Assembly (NCBI RefSeq): GCF_900101845.1
Contig: NZ_FNAM01000031.1
Coordinates: 1 to 64,000, forward strand
Source: Sporomusa acidovorans
GTDB taxonomy: Bacteria; Bacillota; Negativicutes; Sporomusales; Sporomusaceae
DNA length: 64,000 bases
Reading direction: 5' to 3'
How positions within the stretch are numbered: position 1 is the first letter of the stretch; the number at the start of each line of letters is the position of its first letter. Shown in pieces: positions 35,429 through 45,785 of this stretch. The notes below the pieces were generated by a model. The model searched no databases and was not told the DNA's origin. It was given only the letters and a program-made list of their open reading frames with translations. The position numbers were made by a program, and so were the translations under genes.

Positions 35429-37225
35429 ATGGACACAGGACATATTCGTAATTTCTCAATAATTGCCCACATCGACCATGGCAAGTCTACTCTTGCAGAC
35501 CGGTTGTTAGAGTATACAGGAGCTCTCTCTGCCCGTGAGATGGAAGACCAGGTATTGGATCAGATGGAACTCGAACGCGAGCGTGGCATTACTATTAAAG
35601 CTCAGGCCGTCCAACTGGCATATACAGCAAAAGACGGCGGGAAATATATGCTTAACCTCATTGATACTCCGGGACATGTTGACTTTACCTATGAAGTTTC
35701 CCGCAGTCTGGCCGCTTGTGAAGGTGCTTTGCTGGTCGTTGATGCTGCTCAGGGAATTGAGGCGCAGACACTTGCTAATGTTTATTTAGCACTTGAGCAC
35801 GATCTTGAGATCATTCCGGTTATTAATAAAATTGACCTGCCAAGTGCTGAGCCGGAACGGGTCAAAAGCGAAATCGAAGAGGTAATTGGCTTAGATGCTT
35901 CTGAGGCTGTGTTGGCAAGTGCCAAGACCGGTATTGGAATTGAAGAAATTCTTGAAGCCATTGTGAAAAAGGTTCCGACGCCTCAAGGCAAAGATGATGC
36001 ACCTTTAAGCGCGCTGATTTTCGATTCTCATTTTGACTCTTATAAGGGTGTCATCGCTTATATCCGGGTGATGGACGGCACCATTAAACCAGGAATGAAA
36101 ATAAAAATGATGGCAACCAATAAGACGGTTGAAGTGACGGAAGTTGGCGTTTTCAAACCTTATCTGGCAAACGTTGAGCAGTTAGGGCCAGGGCAGGTTG
36201 GCTTTGTTGCTGCCAGTGTAAAAAATGTAAAAGACATCCGGGTAGGCGATACGATTACCAGTGCGGATAATCCGGTAACTGAGCCTTTGCCTGGTTATCG
36301 CAAGATAACACCGATGGTGTATTGCGGGCTTTATCCGGTAGAAAGTTCCGATTATGAGAACTTACGGGACGCTTTGGAAAAATTACAGCTAAATGATGCA
36401 TCTCTTGTCTTTGAACCCGAGACTTCCATTGCCCTTGGATTTGGCTTCCGCTGCGGCTTTTTGGGACTTCTGCACATGGATGTTATTCAGGAACGCCTGG
36501 AACGTGAGTATAATTTAACACTCATTACTACCGCCCCAAGCGTAATTTATCGAGTGTTCAAGACTGACGGTGAAGTTTTCGAAATCGAAAATCCGTCAAA
36601 ATTACCAACAACGCAGGAAATAGATCATGTGGAAGAACCGTATGTAAAGGCAACAGTTATTGTCCCTAATGATTTTGTGGGTGCCGTTATGGAACTTTCC
36701 CAGGACAAGCGCGGTGAGTTTAAGGACATGAAGTATCTGGACACTAATCGAGTTACACTAACTTATCATTTGCCGCTCAGTGAAATTATTTATGACTACT
36801 TTGACAAACTGAAGTCATCGACACGCGGCTATGCTTCCTTGGATTATGAACTTTGCGGCTATCAGGCCTCAGAACTTGTTAAACTGGATATATTGCTTAA
36901 CAGTGAACCTGTTGACGCGCTTAGTGTCATCGTTCATCGGGATCGTGCCGCTCAGCGTGGCCGGCAGCTTGCGGAAAAGCTCAAAGGGATTATTCCCCGT
37001 CAGATGTTTGAGATTCCCATTCAGGCGGCTATCGGCAGCAAGGTTATTGCCCGGGAGACTGTAAGGGCGATGCGCAAGGATGTACTTGCCAAATGTTATG
37101 GCGGCGATATTACCCGTAAGCGAAAATTGCTTGAAAAACAAAAAGAGGGTAAAAAACGTATGAAACAAGTGGGTAGTGTGGAAGTTCCCCAAGAAGCTTT
37201 TATGGCGATTTTAAAAATGGATTAA
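35429..37225 (+). CDS. lepA: Elongation factor 4 (LepA)
   Basis: LepA is a ribosomal GTPase that affects initiation and back-translocation. The 598-residue protein has G1 AHIDHGKST, the switch I GITIKAQ, G3 DTPGHVDF, G4 NKIDLP, domain [18 protein letters not shown] and the LepA-specific C-terminal domain ([20 protein letters not shown]). ATG 35429 is chosen; GGGAGGAG (35411-35418) is 10 nt upstream and TTG 35426 is a close alternative. The frame extends up to 35372 but has no ribosome binding site there. Confidence 0.95.
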   Translation: MDTGHIRNFSIIAHIDHGKSTLADRLLEYTGALSAREMEDQVLDQMELERERGITIKAQAVQLAYTAKDGGKYMLNLIDTPGHVDFTYEVSRSLAACEGALLVVDAAQGIEAQTLANVYLALEHDLEIIPVINKIDLPSAEPERVKSEIEEVIGLDASEAVLASAKTGIGIEEILEAIVKKVPTPQGKDDAPLSALIFDSHFDSYKGVIAYIRVMDGTIKPGMKIKMMATNKTVEVTEVGVFKPYLANVEQLGPGQVGFVAASVKNVKDIRVGDTITSADNPVTEPLPGYRKITPMVYCGLYPVESSDYENLRDALEKLQLNDASLVFEPETSIALGFGFRCGFLGLLHMDVIQERLEREYNLTLITTAPSVIYRVFKTDGEVFEIENPSKLPTTQEIDHVEEPYVKATVIVPNDFVGAVMELSQDKRGEFKDMKYLDTNRVTLTYHLPLSEIIYDYFDKLKSSTRGYASLDYELCGYQASELVKLDILLNSEPVDALSVIVHRDRAAQRGRQLAEKLKGIIPRQMFEIPIQAAIGSKVIARETVRAMRKDVLAKCYGGDITRKRKLLEKQKEGKKRMKQVGSVEVPQEAFMAILKMD

Positions 37226-37237
37226 AAGGCAATCAAA

Positions 37238-38377
37238 ATGAGTAAACTTGGTCTATATGTGCATATTCCGTTTTGCCGGCAAAAATGTCTGTATTGTGAT
37301 TTTGCTTCCTACGCCTCTTCTGAACATCTATTTGTGCCCTATACTACCGCCTTGTGTCAGCAAATTACTGATCAAGGCGGTATGCTACGTAACCTGACTG
37401 TTGATACGGTTTATATTGGCGGCGGCACACCAAGCATTTTACCTTTGTCTCTTATGGATCAAATCGTTGCAAGCCTGCGTGCAAGTTTTACTATTGAGGC
37501 TGAGGCAGAAATCAGCATGGAGGCCAATCCCGGCACCGTTACCAAAGAGAAGCTCGTTGCTTTAAAAACTATAGGTATAAACAGGCTTAGTTTTGGTGTT
37601 CAATCATTTGATGATCAATTGCTTTCTAACTTGGGACGGATACATTGCACAAAAGATAGTTATTTGGCTGTTGAACACGCCTATGCCGCCGGGTTTACTA
37701 ATGTAAGCATTGATTTGATGTATGGCCTGCCTGGACAGACTGTTCACGGCTTTGTCAGGGAACTTGAACAGGCCGTGGCGTTAGGCACAAATCATCTTTC
37801 CGTATATGGTCTTAAACTGGAAGAGGGTACTCCGCTGGCAGTTGCCTACGAACGCGGTCTGCTTGGTTTGCCTGACGAGGCGGAAGAAGAGGCTATGTAC
37901 GATCAGATGACCGCATTTCTGCCGGCAATAGGCCTAGTGCGTTATGAGATTTCCAACTTTGCACGGCCGGGCAGCGAATGCCGGCATAATTTAAAATACT
38001 GGCATTATGAGCCTTATGTGGGTCTTGGTTGTGCGGCGCATTCTTTCTTGAAGGGTGAGCGAAAAAGTTATATTACCGGAATTGAGGAATATATCAAAGC
38101 GATTGCAAACGGCGATTCACCAATTGCGATGAAAGAAATACTAACAGAAAGTGAATCTATGGCCGAATTCATTTTTTTGGCGTTAAGGACTGTGCAAGGA
38201 ATGGAATTTGCCGAATATAAACGGCTTTTTAAAACAGATTTTTTTAGTCAATTTGGTGAGGTTTTAAGTAAGCTCAAACGGCAAAAATTAGTGGCAACAG
38301 ATGCAAACCGGCTGTGGCTGACTGAACGTGGCATGAAATTTGGCAATCTTGTTTTTTGTTCCTTTTTGCCTGACTAA
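37238..38377 (+). CDS. hemW: HemW-type radical SAM heme chaperone
   Basis: A 379-residue radical SAM protein with the cluster motif CRQKCLYCDF near residues 13-22, GGGTPS, EANPGT, and a C-terminal HemN_C winged-helix region. The CDF ending of the cysteine motif and the lack of the HemN N-terminal extension point to HemW, a heme-binding protein that inserts heme, not coproporphyrinogen oxidase. Older annotation would call it HemN. It lies 12 nt after lepA and upstream of hrcA, as in many Bacillota. Confidence 0.9.
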   Translation: MSKLGLYVHIPFCRQKCLYCDFASYASSEHLFVPYTTALCQQITDQGGMLRNLTVDTVYIGGGTPSILPLSLMDQIVASLRASFTIEAEAEISMEANPGTVTKEKLVALKTIGINRLSFGVQSFDDQLLSNLGRIHCTKDSYLAVEHAYAAGFTNVSIDLMYGLPGQTVHGFVRELEQAVALGTNHLSVYGLKLEEGTPLAVAYERGLLGLPDEAEEEAMYDQMTAFLPAIGLVRYEISNFARPGSECRHNLKYWHYEPYVGLGCAAHSFLKGERKSYITGIEEYIKAIANGDSPIAMKEILTESESMAEFIFLALRTVQGMEFAEYKRLFKTDFFSQFGEVLSKLKRQKLVATDANRLWLTERGMKFGNLVFCSFLPD

Positions 38378-38393
38378 ATACTCGTTTACTATC

Positions 38394-38422
38394 TTGACAT
38401 TAACTCCAATGAGTGGTATTTT
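38394..38422 (+). promoter_or_regulatory. Promoter of the heat-shock operon
   Basis: TTGACA (38394-38399) and TATTTT (38417-38422) are 17 bp apart. The predicted start falls just before the CIRCE element. Confidence 0.75.
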
Positions 38423-38433
38423 CATAGTAGATA

Positions 38434-38460
38434 TTAGCACTCGACCAGCATGAGTGCTAA
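38434..38460 (+). promoter_or_regulatory. CIRCE element (HrcA operator)
   Basis: TTAGCACTC, nine bases, GAGTGCTAA: an exact match to the CIRCE consensus. HrcA bound here represses the operon, and in the transcript the hairpin would also lie in the leader. It stands 18 bp before the hrcA start. Confidence 0.97.
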
Positions 38461-38478
38461 CAAGGGGAGGCGGAATGG

Positions 38479-39510
38479 ATGCTGGACGAAAGAAAGCGCC
38501 GAATTTTGCAGGCTGTTATTGATGATTATATTTCTACGGCCGAACCGATTGGTTCACGGACAATTGCCCGTAAATATGATTTGGGTATCAGTCCGGCTAC
38601 CGTCCGCAATGAGATGGCAGATTTAGAGCTTCTAGGCTATCTGGAACAACCGCATACATCTGCCGGTAGAATCCCTTCTGTCAAGGGCTATCGGTTTTAT
38701 GTGGATTGCCTATTGGCACCGCCTCAGATTTCTGATAGGGATATTGCTATTATTGACAATTGGTACCATACTAAAGCACGCCGGATTGAAGAGGTCTTTC
38801 AGGAAACCGTAAAAATATTATCGCGCATGACGCGGAATGTTTCGATGGTACTGGCGCCGCAGGTATCCCAATGTACATTCAAATATATTCAGTTTTTACC
38901 GCTGGATGAGAAACGATCCATTCTTGTTATTGTCACAGATACGGGCCTGTTGGAAAACAAAATCATTGAAATTCCCGAGGGGCTTAAACATGATGACTTG
39001 AGCCGGATGGCGAATGCCATAAATTCCCGGTTGGGCGGTTTGGCTGTAGATTTGATTACAGCGCCGGTTCTTAAAGATATACAAAATGATATTCTGCCTG
39101 ATCCCCAGGTTTATGAGCGGGCGGTTGCCCTGTTAAGACAGGTTCTGACTGTGGAAAAGAATGAAAAGGTTTATCTCGGCGGTACGACGCAAATGCTTAA
39201 TCAGCCCGAATTCAGGGATGTTGATAAAATTAAGGGCCTATTAACCATGCTGGAAGAAGATCAATTGCTATGTGATATTCTTCATATGGCCAATAATGAC
39301 GGTGTAATTGTTACAATTGGTCAGGAAAATAAATATACGGGTATTCATGATTGCAGTGTCGTTCAGGCCACATACCGGATAGACGGACAGGTGGTCGGAA
39401 CTGTAGCCGTACTAGGTCCGACCAGAATGGAATATGGTAAAACGATGTCAGTACTTAAATTTATGCAACGCCATTTAGGTGAAATTTTGAAAAAGTATAA
39501 CGCGATATAG
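38479..39510 (+). CDS. hrcA: Heat-inducible transcription repressor HrcA
   Basis: HrcA binds CIRCE and represses chaperone genes. The 343-residue protein has the N-terminal winged helix (MLDERKRRILQAVIDDYIST, then EPIGSRTIARKYDLGISPAT and VRNEMADLE) and the GAF-like and dimerisation parts, ending LGPTRMEYGKTMSVLKFMQR. GGGGAGG is 8 nt before the ATG. In B. subtilis HrcA needs GroEL to reach its active form; here the operon carries a group III chaperonin instead, which raises the question of which chaperonin acts on it. Confidence 0.95.
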   Translation: MLDERKRRILQAVIDDYISTAEPIGSRTIARKYDLGISPATVRNEMADLELLGYLEQPHTSAGRIPSVKGYRFYVDCLLAPPQISDRDIAIIDNWYHTKARRIEEVFQETVKILSRMTRNVSMVLAPQVSQCTFKYIQFLPLDEKRSILVIVTDTGLLENKIIEIPEGLKHDDLSRMANAINSRLGGLAVDLITAPVLKDIQNDILPDPQVYERAVALLRQVLTVEKNEKVYLGGTTQMLNQPEFRDVDKIKGLLTMLEEDQLLCDILHMANNDGVIVTIGQENKYTGIHDCSVVQATYRIDGQVVGTVAVLGPTRMEYGKTMSVLKFMQRHLGEILKKYNAI

Positions 39511-39524
39511 ATGGGAGGAACTTC

Positions 39525-41108
39525 ATGAACGTAAAGCAAGCCGGCAGTGGGGCAGATGTAGATGAGCGCCTGGCGGCACTACTGACCAATGCCAATGCGG
39601 TACGGGCAATAACCGCAGCTGTGGAAGGTACTATCGGGCCCAAAGGGCTTGATACTATGTTGGTTGACCGTTTTGGCGAAGTAATTATTACCAATGACGG
39701 TGTTACCATACTTGATAAAATGGATGTTAACCATCCGGCAGCTAAAATGCTGATTAATACGGCCAAAGCGCAACAGGCCGAAGTGGGCGATGGTACTACG
39801 ACTACCACAATTATGGCCGGCAGCCTGGTTTCGGAAGGGGTTAATCAAGTTATGCGCGGCGTGCCGGTGGCACGTGTTATTGAAGGAATTAAGTATGGCG
39901 TTTCTAAAGTGGTAGAAGGTGTGAGAGAGCGCGCACGTACAATTACAGAAGTAAATGACCCCATTCTCCGGAGCATTGCCATGATTGCCGGCCGGGAGCA
40001 TGAGGATATTGCTGATTTAGTTGTAGCAGCCGCCAAATTAATTGGTGTCGAAAAACTGAATGAATATAATTTTAAGTTGTCAGAAATTATAACCGCTGAA
40101 GCCGGAGCCAATAACGAAGTATTTATGGGGGTTATTGTTGACCGGGAACGTATGTCGCAAGAAATGCCGGAAGAAATACTGGATGCTAAGCTACTGCTGA
40201 TTGATGACGCACTGGAACCGGAAGAGATTGAAGATGAGGCATTAAGTACCGAAACCGGTTTTAAACGCTATATCGATCTGCAGGATGAATTTAAAAAGAA
40301 TGTACAAAAGATTGTTGAGCTTGGTGTCAGCGTTGTCATGGTGGACCGGGGAGTGCACAGTGCTGCCGAAGAAATACTTACAGACGCTAATATCATGGTA
40401 ATTGAGCGTGTATCTACAAAAGATTTACGGCGAGTAGCCGACCATACCGGGGCACGTATGCTAAAACGTACGGGTCTTAAAAAAGATCCCGGCGATATCG
40501 GAAAATATTTGGGTACTGCCGAAAAGGTGTATCAGGATGAAAAACTTGAACAAGTGCGTGTCATAGGTGGAAGAGGGAAACCTATGGCAACCATATTGGT
40601 TGGGGCTGCTACCGAAGAAGTGGTAGGTGAACGTGAGCGTATTGCGAAAGACGCGGCATCCAGTGTGCAGGCTGCAGTTAAAGGCGGCTATGTGCCTGGC
40701 GGCGGTTCAATCGAAATTGCGATGGCACGTGAGGTTGGTAAACACCGGGAAAATCTTAAAGGCATGGCCGCCTATGGGCTTGATTGTGTAGCTAACGCAT
40801 TGAAACAACCTTTGTCGCAAATTGTAGAAAACGCCGGTTTTAATCCACTGGAAAAAGTTGAAGAAGTTATGACTACGCAAATAGCGCAGAACCTGGATTC
40901 ATTAGGTATTGATTGTGATACCGGTGAAACAGCTGATATGCTGGCGCGAGGGGTAATAGATCCCGTTCCGGTCAAGCTTCACGCCATCAAGGCTGCCGGT
41001 GAGGTAGCTGTGGCTATTTTGCGTATAGATACAATTATTAAGAAAAAAGAAGAAGGGGCCAATGCCCAAAAAACAGGCTCAAATGATAGCAGTATGCCTG
41101 ATTTTTAA
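39525..41108 (+). CDS. Group III (archaeal-like) bacterial chaperonin
   Basis: A 527-residue chaperonin whose sequence follows the thermosome/group II pattern, not GroEL. It has GPKGLDTMLVD (about 44-54), TNDGVTILDKMDVNHPAAKM (63-82), the ATPase motif GDGTTTTTIMAG (88-99) and GGGSIEIAMAREVG with the DTGETADMLARGVIDPVPVK segment near the end. GroEL hallmarks such as the GGM tail are missing and no groES is adjacent. Such proteins were described in a few Firmicutes, for example Carboxydothermus hydrogenoformans, in the dnaK operon. GGGAGGA precedes the ATG. With a built-in lid expected in this family, it would not need GroES. It presumably folds proteins as a double ring, under CIRCE control. 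Confidence 0.9.
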   Translation: MNVKQAGSGADVDERLAALLTNANAVRAITAAVEGTIGPKGLDTMLVDRFGEVIITNDGVTILDKMDVNHPAAKMLINTAKAQQAEVGDGTTTTTIMAGSLVSEGVNQVMRGVPVARVIEGIKYGVSKVVEGVRERARTITEVNDPILRSIAMIAGREHEDIADLVVAAAKLIGVEKLNEYNFKLSEIITAEAGANNEVFMGVIVDRERMSQEMPEEILDAKLLLIDDALEPEEIEDEALSTETGFKRYIDLQDEFKKNVQKIVELGVSVVMVDRGVHSAAEEILTDANIMVIERVSTKDLRRVADHTGARMLKRTGLKKDPGDIGKYLGTAEKVYQDEKLEQVRVIGGRGKPMATILVGAATEEVVGERERIAKDAASSVQAAVKGGYVPGGGSIEIAMAREVGKHRENLKGMAAYGLDCVANALKQPLSQIVENAGFNPLEKVEEVMTTQIAQNLDSLGIDCDTGETADMLARGVIDPVPVKLHAIKAAGEVAVAILRIDTIIKKKEEGANAQKTGSNDSSMPDF

Positions 41109-41126
41109 CGTGCGGAGGTGGAGTTA

Positions 41127-41744
41127 GTGGCAGAACAAAAAGAACAGGAACAGCAAGAACAAGGTAAAAAACAAGAACAGCCAAATCTAAATTCGGAGCA
41201 GGCACAGCTTGCTGCCAAGCAGAAAAATTCCCAGGCTAATGCAGCCACCGAGGAAAATCCTGAAATATGTTTTGTTTCTGAAGATGTAAGCAAGGTTATG
41301 GCAGCGTTGGAAGAAAAAAACCGCTTGCTTGAGGAAATGACTGATAGGTATAAACGCCTGCAAGCAGATTTTGATAATTTCCGGCGGCGTACCAGACAGG
41401 AAAAAGAAGAATTATCAGCAATAGTGGCTGAACAAATTATTTGTGAGTTATTGCCCGTGGTAGACAATTTTGAACGGGCAACCACCAGCGAAGCGACTGA
41501 CGTGGATACTCTGGCCAAGGGTGTGCAAATGATTTTCAGACAATTAAACAATGCTTTAGTAGAATTAGGTGTGGAACCAATCAATGCTGTGGGGAATATT
41601 TTTGACCCGACACAGCATGAGGCTGTTATGCGGGTTGAGGATGCAAATCAGCCTGACGGCATGATCATTGAAGAGTTGCAAAAAGGCTATAAAGTGAAAG
41701 GGCGGCTAGTCCGTCCGAGTATGGTAAAGGTAGTAGGTAATTAA
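41127..41744 (+). CDS. grpE: Nucleotide exchange factor GrpE
   Basis: GrpE releases ADP from DnaK. The 205-residue protein has a long glutamine/glutamate-rich N-terminal tail, the coiled-coil helix (RYKRLQADFDNFRRRTRQEK) and the beta-wing with FDPTQHEAVMRVE and GYKVKGRLVRPSMVKV. I choose GTG 41127: GGAGG (41114-41118) is 8 nt upstream, while GTG 41118 overlaps it. It lies between the chaperonin and dnaK. Confidence 0.94.
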   Translation: MAEQKEQEQQEQGKKQEQPNLNSEQAQLAAKQKNSQANAATEENPEICFVSEDVSKVMAALEEKNRLLEEMTDRYKRLQADFDNFRRRTRQEKEELSAIVAEQIICELLPVVDNFERATTSEATDVDTLAKGVQMIFRQLNNALVELGVEPINAVGNIFDPTQHEAVMRVEDANQPDGMIIEELQKGYKVKGRLVRPSMVKVVGN

Positions 41745-41780
41745 CTATAAAGCAGTTTATGATTAAGGAGGAAATAGATA

Positions 41781-43625
41781 ATGGCAAAAGTAATTGGTAT
41801 TGACCTTGGTACTACTAATTCCTGTGTGGCAGTGATGGAAGGCGGCGAGCCTGTTGTTGTTCCTAATCCGGAAGGCAGCCGGATTACTCCTTCAGTTGTA
41901 GGTTTTTCCAAAAATGGTGAACGTCTCATTGGCCAGATTGCTAAGCGTCAGGCGGTATCTAATCCTGATGGTACCGTTAGCTCGATTAAGCGCCATATGG
42001 GTACTACTTATAAAGTGAATATTGAAGGCAAGGAATATACTCCGCAAGAAATATCAGCCATGATTTTGCAAAAACTTAAGGCTGACGCCGAAGCGTATCT
42101 GGGCGAAAAAGTAACTCAGGCGGTTATTACCGTACCTGCTTATTTTACTGACAGCCAGCGTCAGGCTACGAAAGATGCCGGGGCAATCGCCGGTCTTGAA
42201 GTGCTGCGCATTATTAATGAGCCTACCGCGGCAGCTTTGGCCTATGGGATGGATAAAGGTGATGATCACACTGTTTTGGTATTTGACTTAGGCGGCGGTA
42301 CCTTCGATGTGTCCATTCTTGAGTTAGGTGACGGTGTGTTTGAAGTAAAAGCCACCAGTGGCAATAACCGTTTGGGCGGCGATGACTTTGACGAGCGTGT
42401 TATAAAATGGCTTGTAGCTGAATTTAAGAGAGAGCAGGGCATTGATCTGACGAGTGATCGTATGGCTATGCAACGGCTTAAAGAAGCTGCTGAAAAGGCA
42501 AAAATAGAACTGTCAGGTGTTCTTACCACGAATGTTAATCTACCGTTTATTACGGCTGATCAAACCGGTCCGAAGCATCTTGACCTGAATTTGACCCGTG
42601 CCAAATTTGATGAATTGACTGCCGATCTTGTGGAAGCGACCATGGGACCAACCCGTCAGGCTTTAAGTGACGCCGGCTTGTCGGCTAAAGATATTGATAA
42701 AGTTATTCTTGTCGGCGGGTCTACCCGTATTCCGGCTGTTCAGGAAGCCATTAAAAAGTCTTTGAGCAAGGAGCCGCACAAAGGGGTTAATCCGGATGAA
42801 TGCGTAGCTGTTGGTGCAGCGATTCAAGCCGGTGTTCTTGTCGGCGAAGTAAAAGACGTGCTGCTTTTGGATGTTACGCCGCTATCTTTGGGGATTGAAA
42901 CCTTAGGTGGCGTATTCACTAAAATCATTGACCGCAATACCACTATACCGACTTCCAAGAGCCAAACTTTCTCAACGGCTGCCGATAACCAGCCTTCTGT
43001 TGATATTCACGTATTGCAGGGCGAACGTGAGATGGCTTCGTATAATAAAACATTGGGACGGTTTGAACTCTCCGGTATCCCCCCTGCTCCCCGTGGAGTA
43101 CCCCGCATTGAAGTAACCTTTGACATTGATGCCAATGGGATTGTCCATGTATCTGCGAAAGACTTGGGAACAGGTAAGGAACAGAAGATTACGATTACTT
43201 CATCAGGCGGTCTGAATAAGGACGAAGTGGAAAGAATGGTTAAAGAAGCAGAGTCCCATGCCGCTGATGATAAGAAACGCAAAGAAGAAGTCGAAGTACG
43301 CAACAACGCTGATTCTTTAATTTATAATGCAGAGAAGACTATTAAAGAATTTGGTGACAAGGCTGACAAAGCTCTTGTGGAGAAAGTTGAGCAAGCCGCC
43401 GGAAAACTAAAAGAGACTTTAAAGGGCAGCGATCTTGAGGCAATAAAAGCAGATACGGAAGCTCTTACCAAACCGCTTTATGAATTATCCACCGCGATGT
43501 ACCAGGCAAATGCCCAAGCCGAAGGCGCGCAGCCCGGCGGCCCGCAAGCTAATGAGGGAGCGGCCCCTAAAGATGAAAAAGTAGTGGATGCCGAATATAA
43601 AGTGGTGGACGAAGATAAAAAATAA
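41781..43625 (+). CDS. dnaK: Molecular chaperone DnaK (Hsp70)
   Basis: A 614-residue Hsp70. The nucleotide-binding domain shows [17 protein letters not shown] at the start, [17 protein letters not shown] and [11 protein letters not shown], and the substrate domain starts with the linker [19 protein letters not shown]. The C-terminal tail ends with an acidic [12 protein letters not shown]. As in other Bacillota, there is a short gap relative to E. coli in the first lobe. AAGGAGG lies 9 nt before the ATG. Confidence 0.97.
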   Translation: MAKVIGIDLGTTNSCVAVMEGGEPVVVPNPEGSRITPSVVGFSKNGERLIGQIAKRQAVSNPDGTVSSIKRHMGTTYKVNIEGKEYTPQEISAMILQKLKADAEAYLGEKVTQAVITVPAYFTDSQRQATKDAGAIAGLEVLRIINEPTAAALAYGMDKGDDHTVLVFDLGGGTFDVSILELGDGVFEVKATSGNNRLGGDDFDERVIKWLVAEFKREQGIDLTSDRMAMQRLKEAAEKAKIELSGVLTTNVNLPFITADQTGPKHLDLNLTRAKFDELTADLVEATMGPTRQALSDAGLSAKDIDKVILVGGSTRIPAVQEAIKKSLSKEPHKGVNPDECVAVGAAIQAGVLVGEVKDVLLLDVTPLSLGIETLGGVFTKIIDRNTTIPTSKSQTFSTAADNQPSVDIHVLQGEREMASYNKTLGRFELSGIPPAPRGVPRIEVTFDIDANGIVHVSAKDLGTGKEQKITITSSGGLNKDEVERMVKEAESHAADDKKRKEEVEVRNNADSLIYNAEKTIKEFGDKADKALVEKVEQAAGKLKETLKGSDLEAIKADTEALTKPLYELSTAMYQANAQAEGAQPGGPQANEGAAPKDEKVVDAEYKVVDEDKK

Positions 43626-43645
43626 AATAGCTGGGATGGTGTGAA

Positions 43646-44794
43646 GTGAGTAAGCGAGACTATTATGAAGTGCTGGGTGTAGCCAAAACAGCGACTGAAG
43701 ATGAACTAAAAAAGGCATATCGTAAACTGGCCCGCAAGTACCATCCTGACGTTAACCGCGATAACCCCAAGGAAGCCGAGGAAAAATTTAAAGAAGTCAA
43801 TGAAGCTTATGAAATTCTATCTAATGCCGAGCGCCGGGCGCAGTATGACCAATTTGGTCATGCTGCGTTTGATGCTGCTAGCGGCGGCGGTGGTGGATTC
43901 GGTGGTGGATTTGGCGGTGCCGGCGGATTTTCTGATATATTTGATATGTTTTTTGGTGGTCAATCCGGTTTCGGCTTTGGCGGTAGTCGCACTCCCGGTC
44001 CTGAACGCGGAGCCGATTTACGCTACGACATGGAGATAAAATTCGAGGATGCTGCTTTCGGATTGGAAACAGAAATCCAAGTGCCACGTACAGAAGATTG
44101 CAGCGCATGCCAAGGTTCGGGGTCTGCGCCGGGAACACATCCGGAAACCTGTCCGGATTGCCGGGGCACGGGTCAGGTTCAGGTAACACAAAATACTCCA
44201 TTTGGGCGTATGGTTAATGTACGGACCTGTGACCGCTGTCACGGCGAAGGTAAAATCATAAAAACACCTTGCAAAGAATGTCGGGGGCGCGGTAAAGTCC
44301 GGGTTAACCGCAAAATTAAAATTAAAATTCCCGCAGGTGTTGATAATGGTTCAAGACTCCGGGTCGCGCATGAAGGAGAAGCCGGACAGCGCGGCGGCCC
44401 CCCCGGAGACTTGTATGTTTATCTTTTTGTAAAACAGCATAAACTGTTTACACGCGAAGGAAATGACGTTGTTTGCGAAGTGCCGATAAATTTTGTGCAA
44501 GCTACTTTGGGCGATGAAATTGAAGTTCCTACTCTTGATGGCAAGGTTAAACTTAAAATTCCTGAAGGTACACAAACAGGGACGGTATTTCGTATCAAAG
44601 ACAAGGGCATTCCTCATTTGCGCGGCCATGGACGCGGCGATCAGCATGTGCGTGTTAAATTAATTACTCCGAAAAAACTGAATGACCGTCAAAAAGAGCT
44701 TTTGCAGGAATTTGCAAAAGCGGGCGGTGCTGATCCTACCGCTGAAGAGAAAGGTTTTTTTAAAAAATTCAAAGACGTTTTTGGCGTAATGTAA
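43646..44794 (+). CDS. dnaJ: Chaperone DnaJ (Hsp40)
   Basis: A 382-residue type I DnaJ: J domain with HPD ([11 protein letters not shown]), a glycine-rich linker (about 75-112), four zinc-finger repeats [24 protein letters not shown] and CKECRGRG, then two substrate-binding barrels. It stimulates DnaK ATPase. The start is GTG 43646, 20 nt after dnaK. It is the last chaperone gene of the operon; prmA follows after 39 nt. Confidence 0.96.
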   Translation: MSKRDYYEVLGVAKTATEDELKKAYRKLARKYHPDVNRDNPKEAEEKFKEVNEAYEILSNAERRAQYDQFGHAAFDAASGGGGGFGGGFGGAGGFSDIFDMFFGGQSGFGFGGSRTPGPERGADLRYDMEIKFEDAAFGLETEIQVPRTEDCSACQGSGSAPGTHPETCPDCRGTGQVQVTQNTPFGRMVNVRTCDRCHGEGKIIKTPCKECRGRGKVRVNRKIKIKIPAGVDNGSRLRVAHEGEAGQRGGPPGDLYVYLFVKQHKLFTREGNDVVCEVPINFVQATLGDEIEVPTLDGKVKLKIPEGTQTGTVFRIKDKGIPHLRGHGRGDQHVRVKLITPKKLNDRQKELLQEFAKAGGADPTAEEKGFFKKFKDVFGVM

Positions 44795-44833
44795 TACGGT
44801 ATTTAATTAATGAAGTGTAAGGGGCGATGTCGC

Positions 44834-45772
44834 GTGAAATGGTCTGAGATAAGTATTCAAACCTCTCATGAAGCCACAGAAGCAATAGCTAATATATTTC
44901 ATGATCTGGGTGCAAGCGGAGTAGTGATAGAAGATCCTGAATTAATAAATACTTACCGGCGCTCAGGAAGTTGGGATTACTGCGACATCCCCGAGGAACT
45001 GGAGACTGAAGTTGTAACGGTTAAAGCCTATTTACCTGTTGACGAGTTTCTGGATGATAAACTGCGTGTATTTGAAGAACGTGTTAATCACCTGCAAGAA
45101 CATAATCTTGATAAGGGACGCGGTTGTATAAACTGCCGGGAAGTGCAGGAGGAAGATTGGGCTTCCGCTTGGAAAGAGTTTTTTCATCCAGTGCGGGTTA
45201 GTGAACATATTGTCATTAAACCTTCCTGGGAAGAATATTTGCCGGCAGAAGGCGATATTATTATTGAAATTGACCCGGGAATGGCCTTTGGCACAGGAAC
45301 ACATCAAACCACTTCCATGTGTATCCGCTTTTTGGAGGATGTAATTAAGTCAGGCCATACTGTCTTTGATGTGGGCACAGGTTCTGGAATTTTGGCGGTA
45401 GCGGCTGCCAAGTTGGGAGCAAACGCTGTGCATGCCATTGATCTTGATTCGGTGGCGGTACGGGTAGCCACCGAAAATGTTGCTTTCAATAAGGTCGCTG
45501 ATACGGTAAGTGTAGCTCAAGGCGATCTTTTAACAGGTGTGACCGGCAAGGCGGATGTAATAGTAGCCAATATTATCGCTGATATTATTATAAAAATGCT
45601 GCCTGATGTCCGGCGCAGACTGACCGAAAAAGGTGTTTTTATTGCCAGCGGCATTATTACAGAACGGCTAAGCGATGTGACACAGGCTCTTATTGAAAAT
45701 GAGTTTGTGGTCGATAAAGTGACTGAAGAAGGCGGATGGGTAGCCATAATGGCGACCTGTGTCAGCCATTAA
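44834..45772 (+). CDS. prmA: Ribosomal protein L11 methyltransferase
   Basis: PrmA trimethylates L11. The 312-residue protein has the N-terminal substrate-recognition domain and an SAM-binding domain with FDVGTGSGILAVAAAKLGA and the VANIIADIIIKMLP motif. GTG 44834 (MKWSEISIQTS) is chosen as AAGGGG lies 9 nt upstream; a longer frame from ATG 44810 has no ribosome binding site. dnaJ-prmA-rsmE-mtaB is a frequent Bacillota order. Confidence 0.93.
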   Translation: MKWSEISIQTSHEATEAIANIFHDLGASGVVIEDPELINTYRRSGSWDYCDIPEELETEVVTVKAYLPVDEFLDDKLRVFEERVNHLQEHNLDKGRGCINCREVQEEDWASAWKEFFHPVRVSEHIVIKPSWEEYLPAEGDIIIEIDPGMAFGTGTHQTTSMCIRFLEDVIKSGHTVFDVGTGSGILAVAAAKLGANAVHAIDLDSVAVRVATENVAFNKVADTVSVAQGDLLTGVTGKADVIVANIIADIIIKMLPDVRRRLTEKGVFIASGIITERLSDVTQALIENEFVVDKVTEEGGWVAIMATCVSH

Positions 45773-45785
45773 GGAGGCGCAGCGA

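Noticed and set aside
38461..39524. groES upstream of the chaperonin
   Set aside because: The gap between hrcA and the chaperonin is only 14 bp and no 10-kDa co-chaperonin frame occurs anywhere near.
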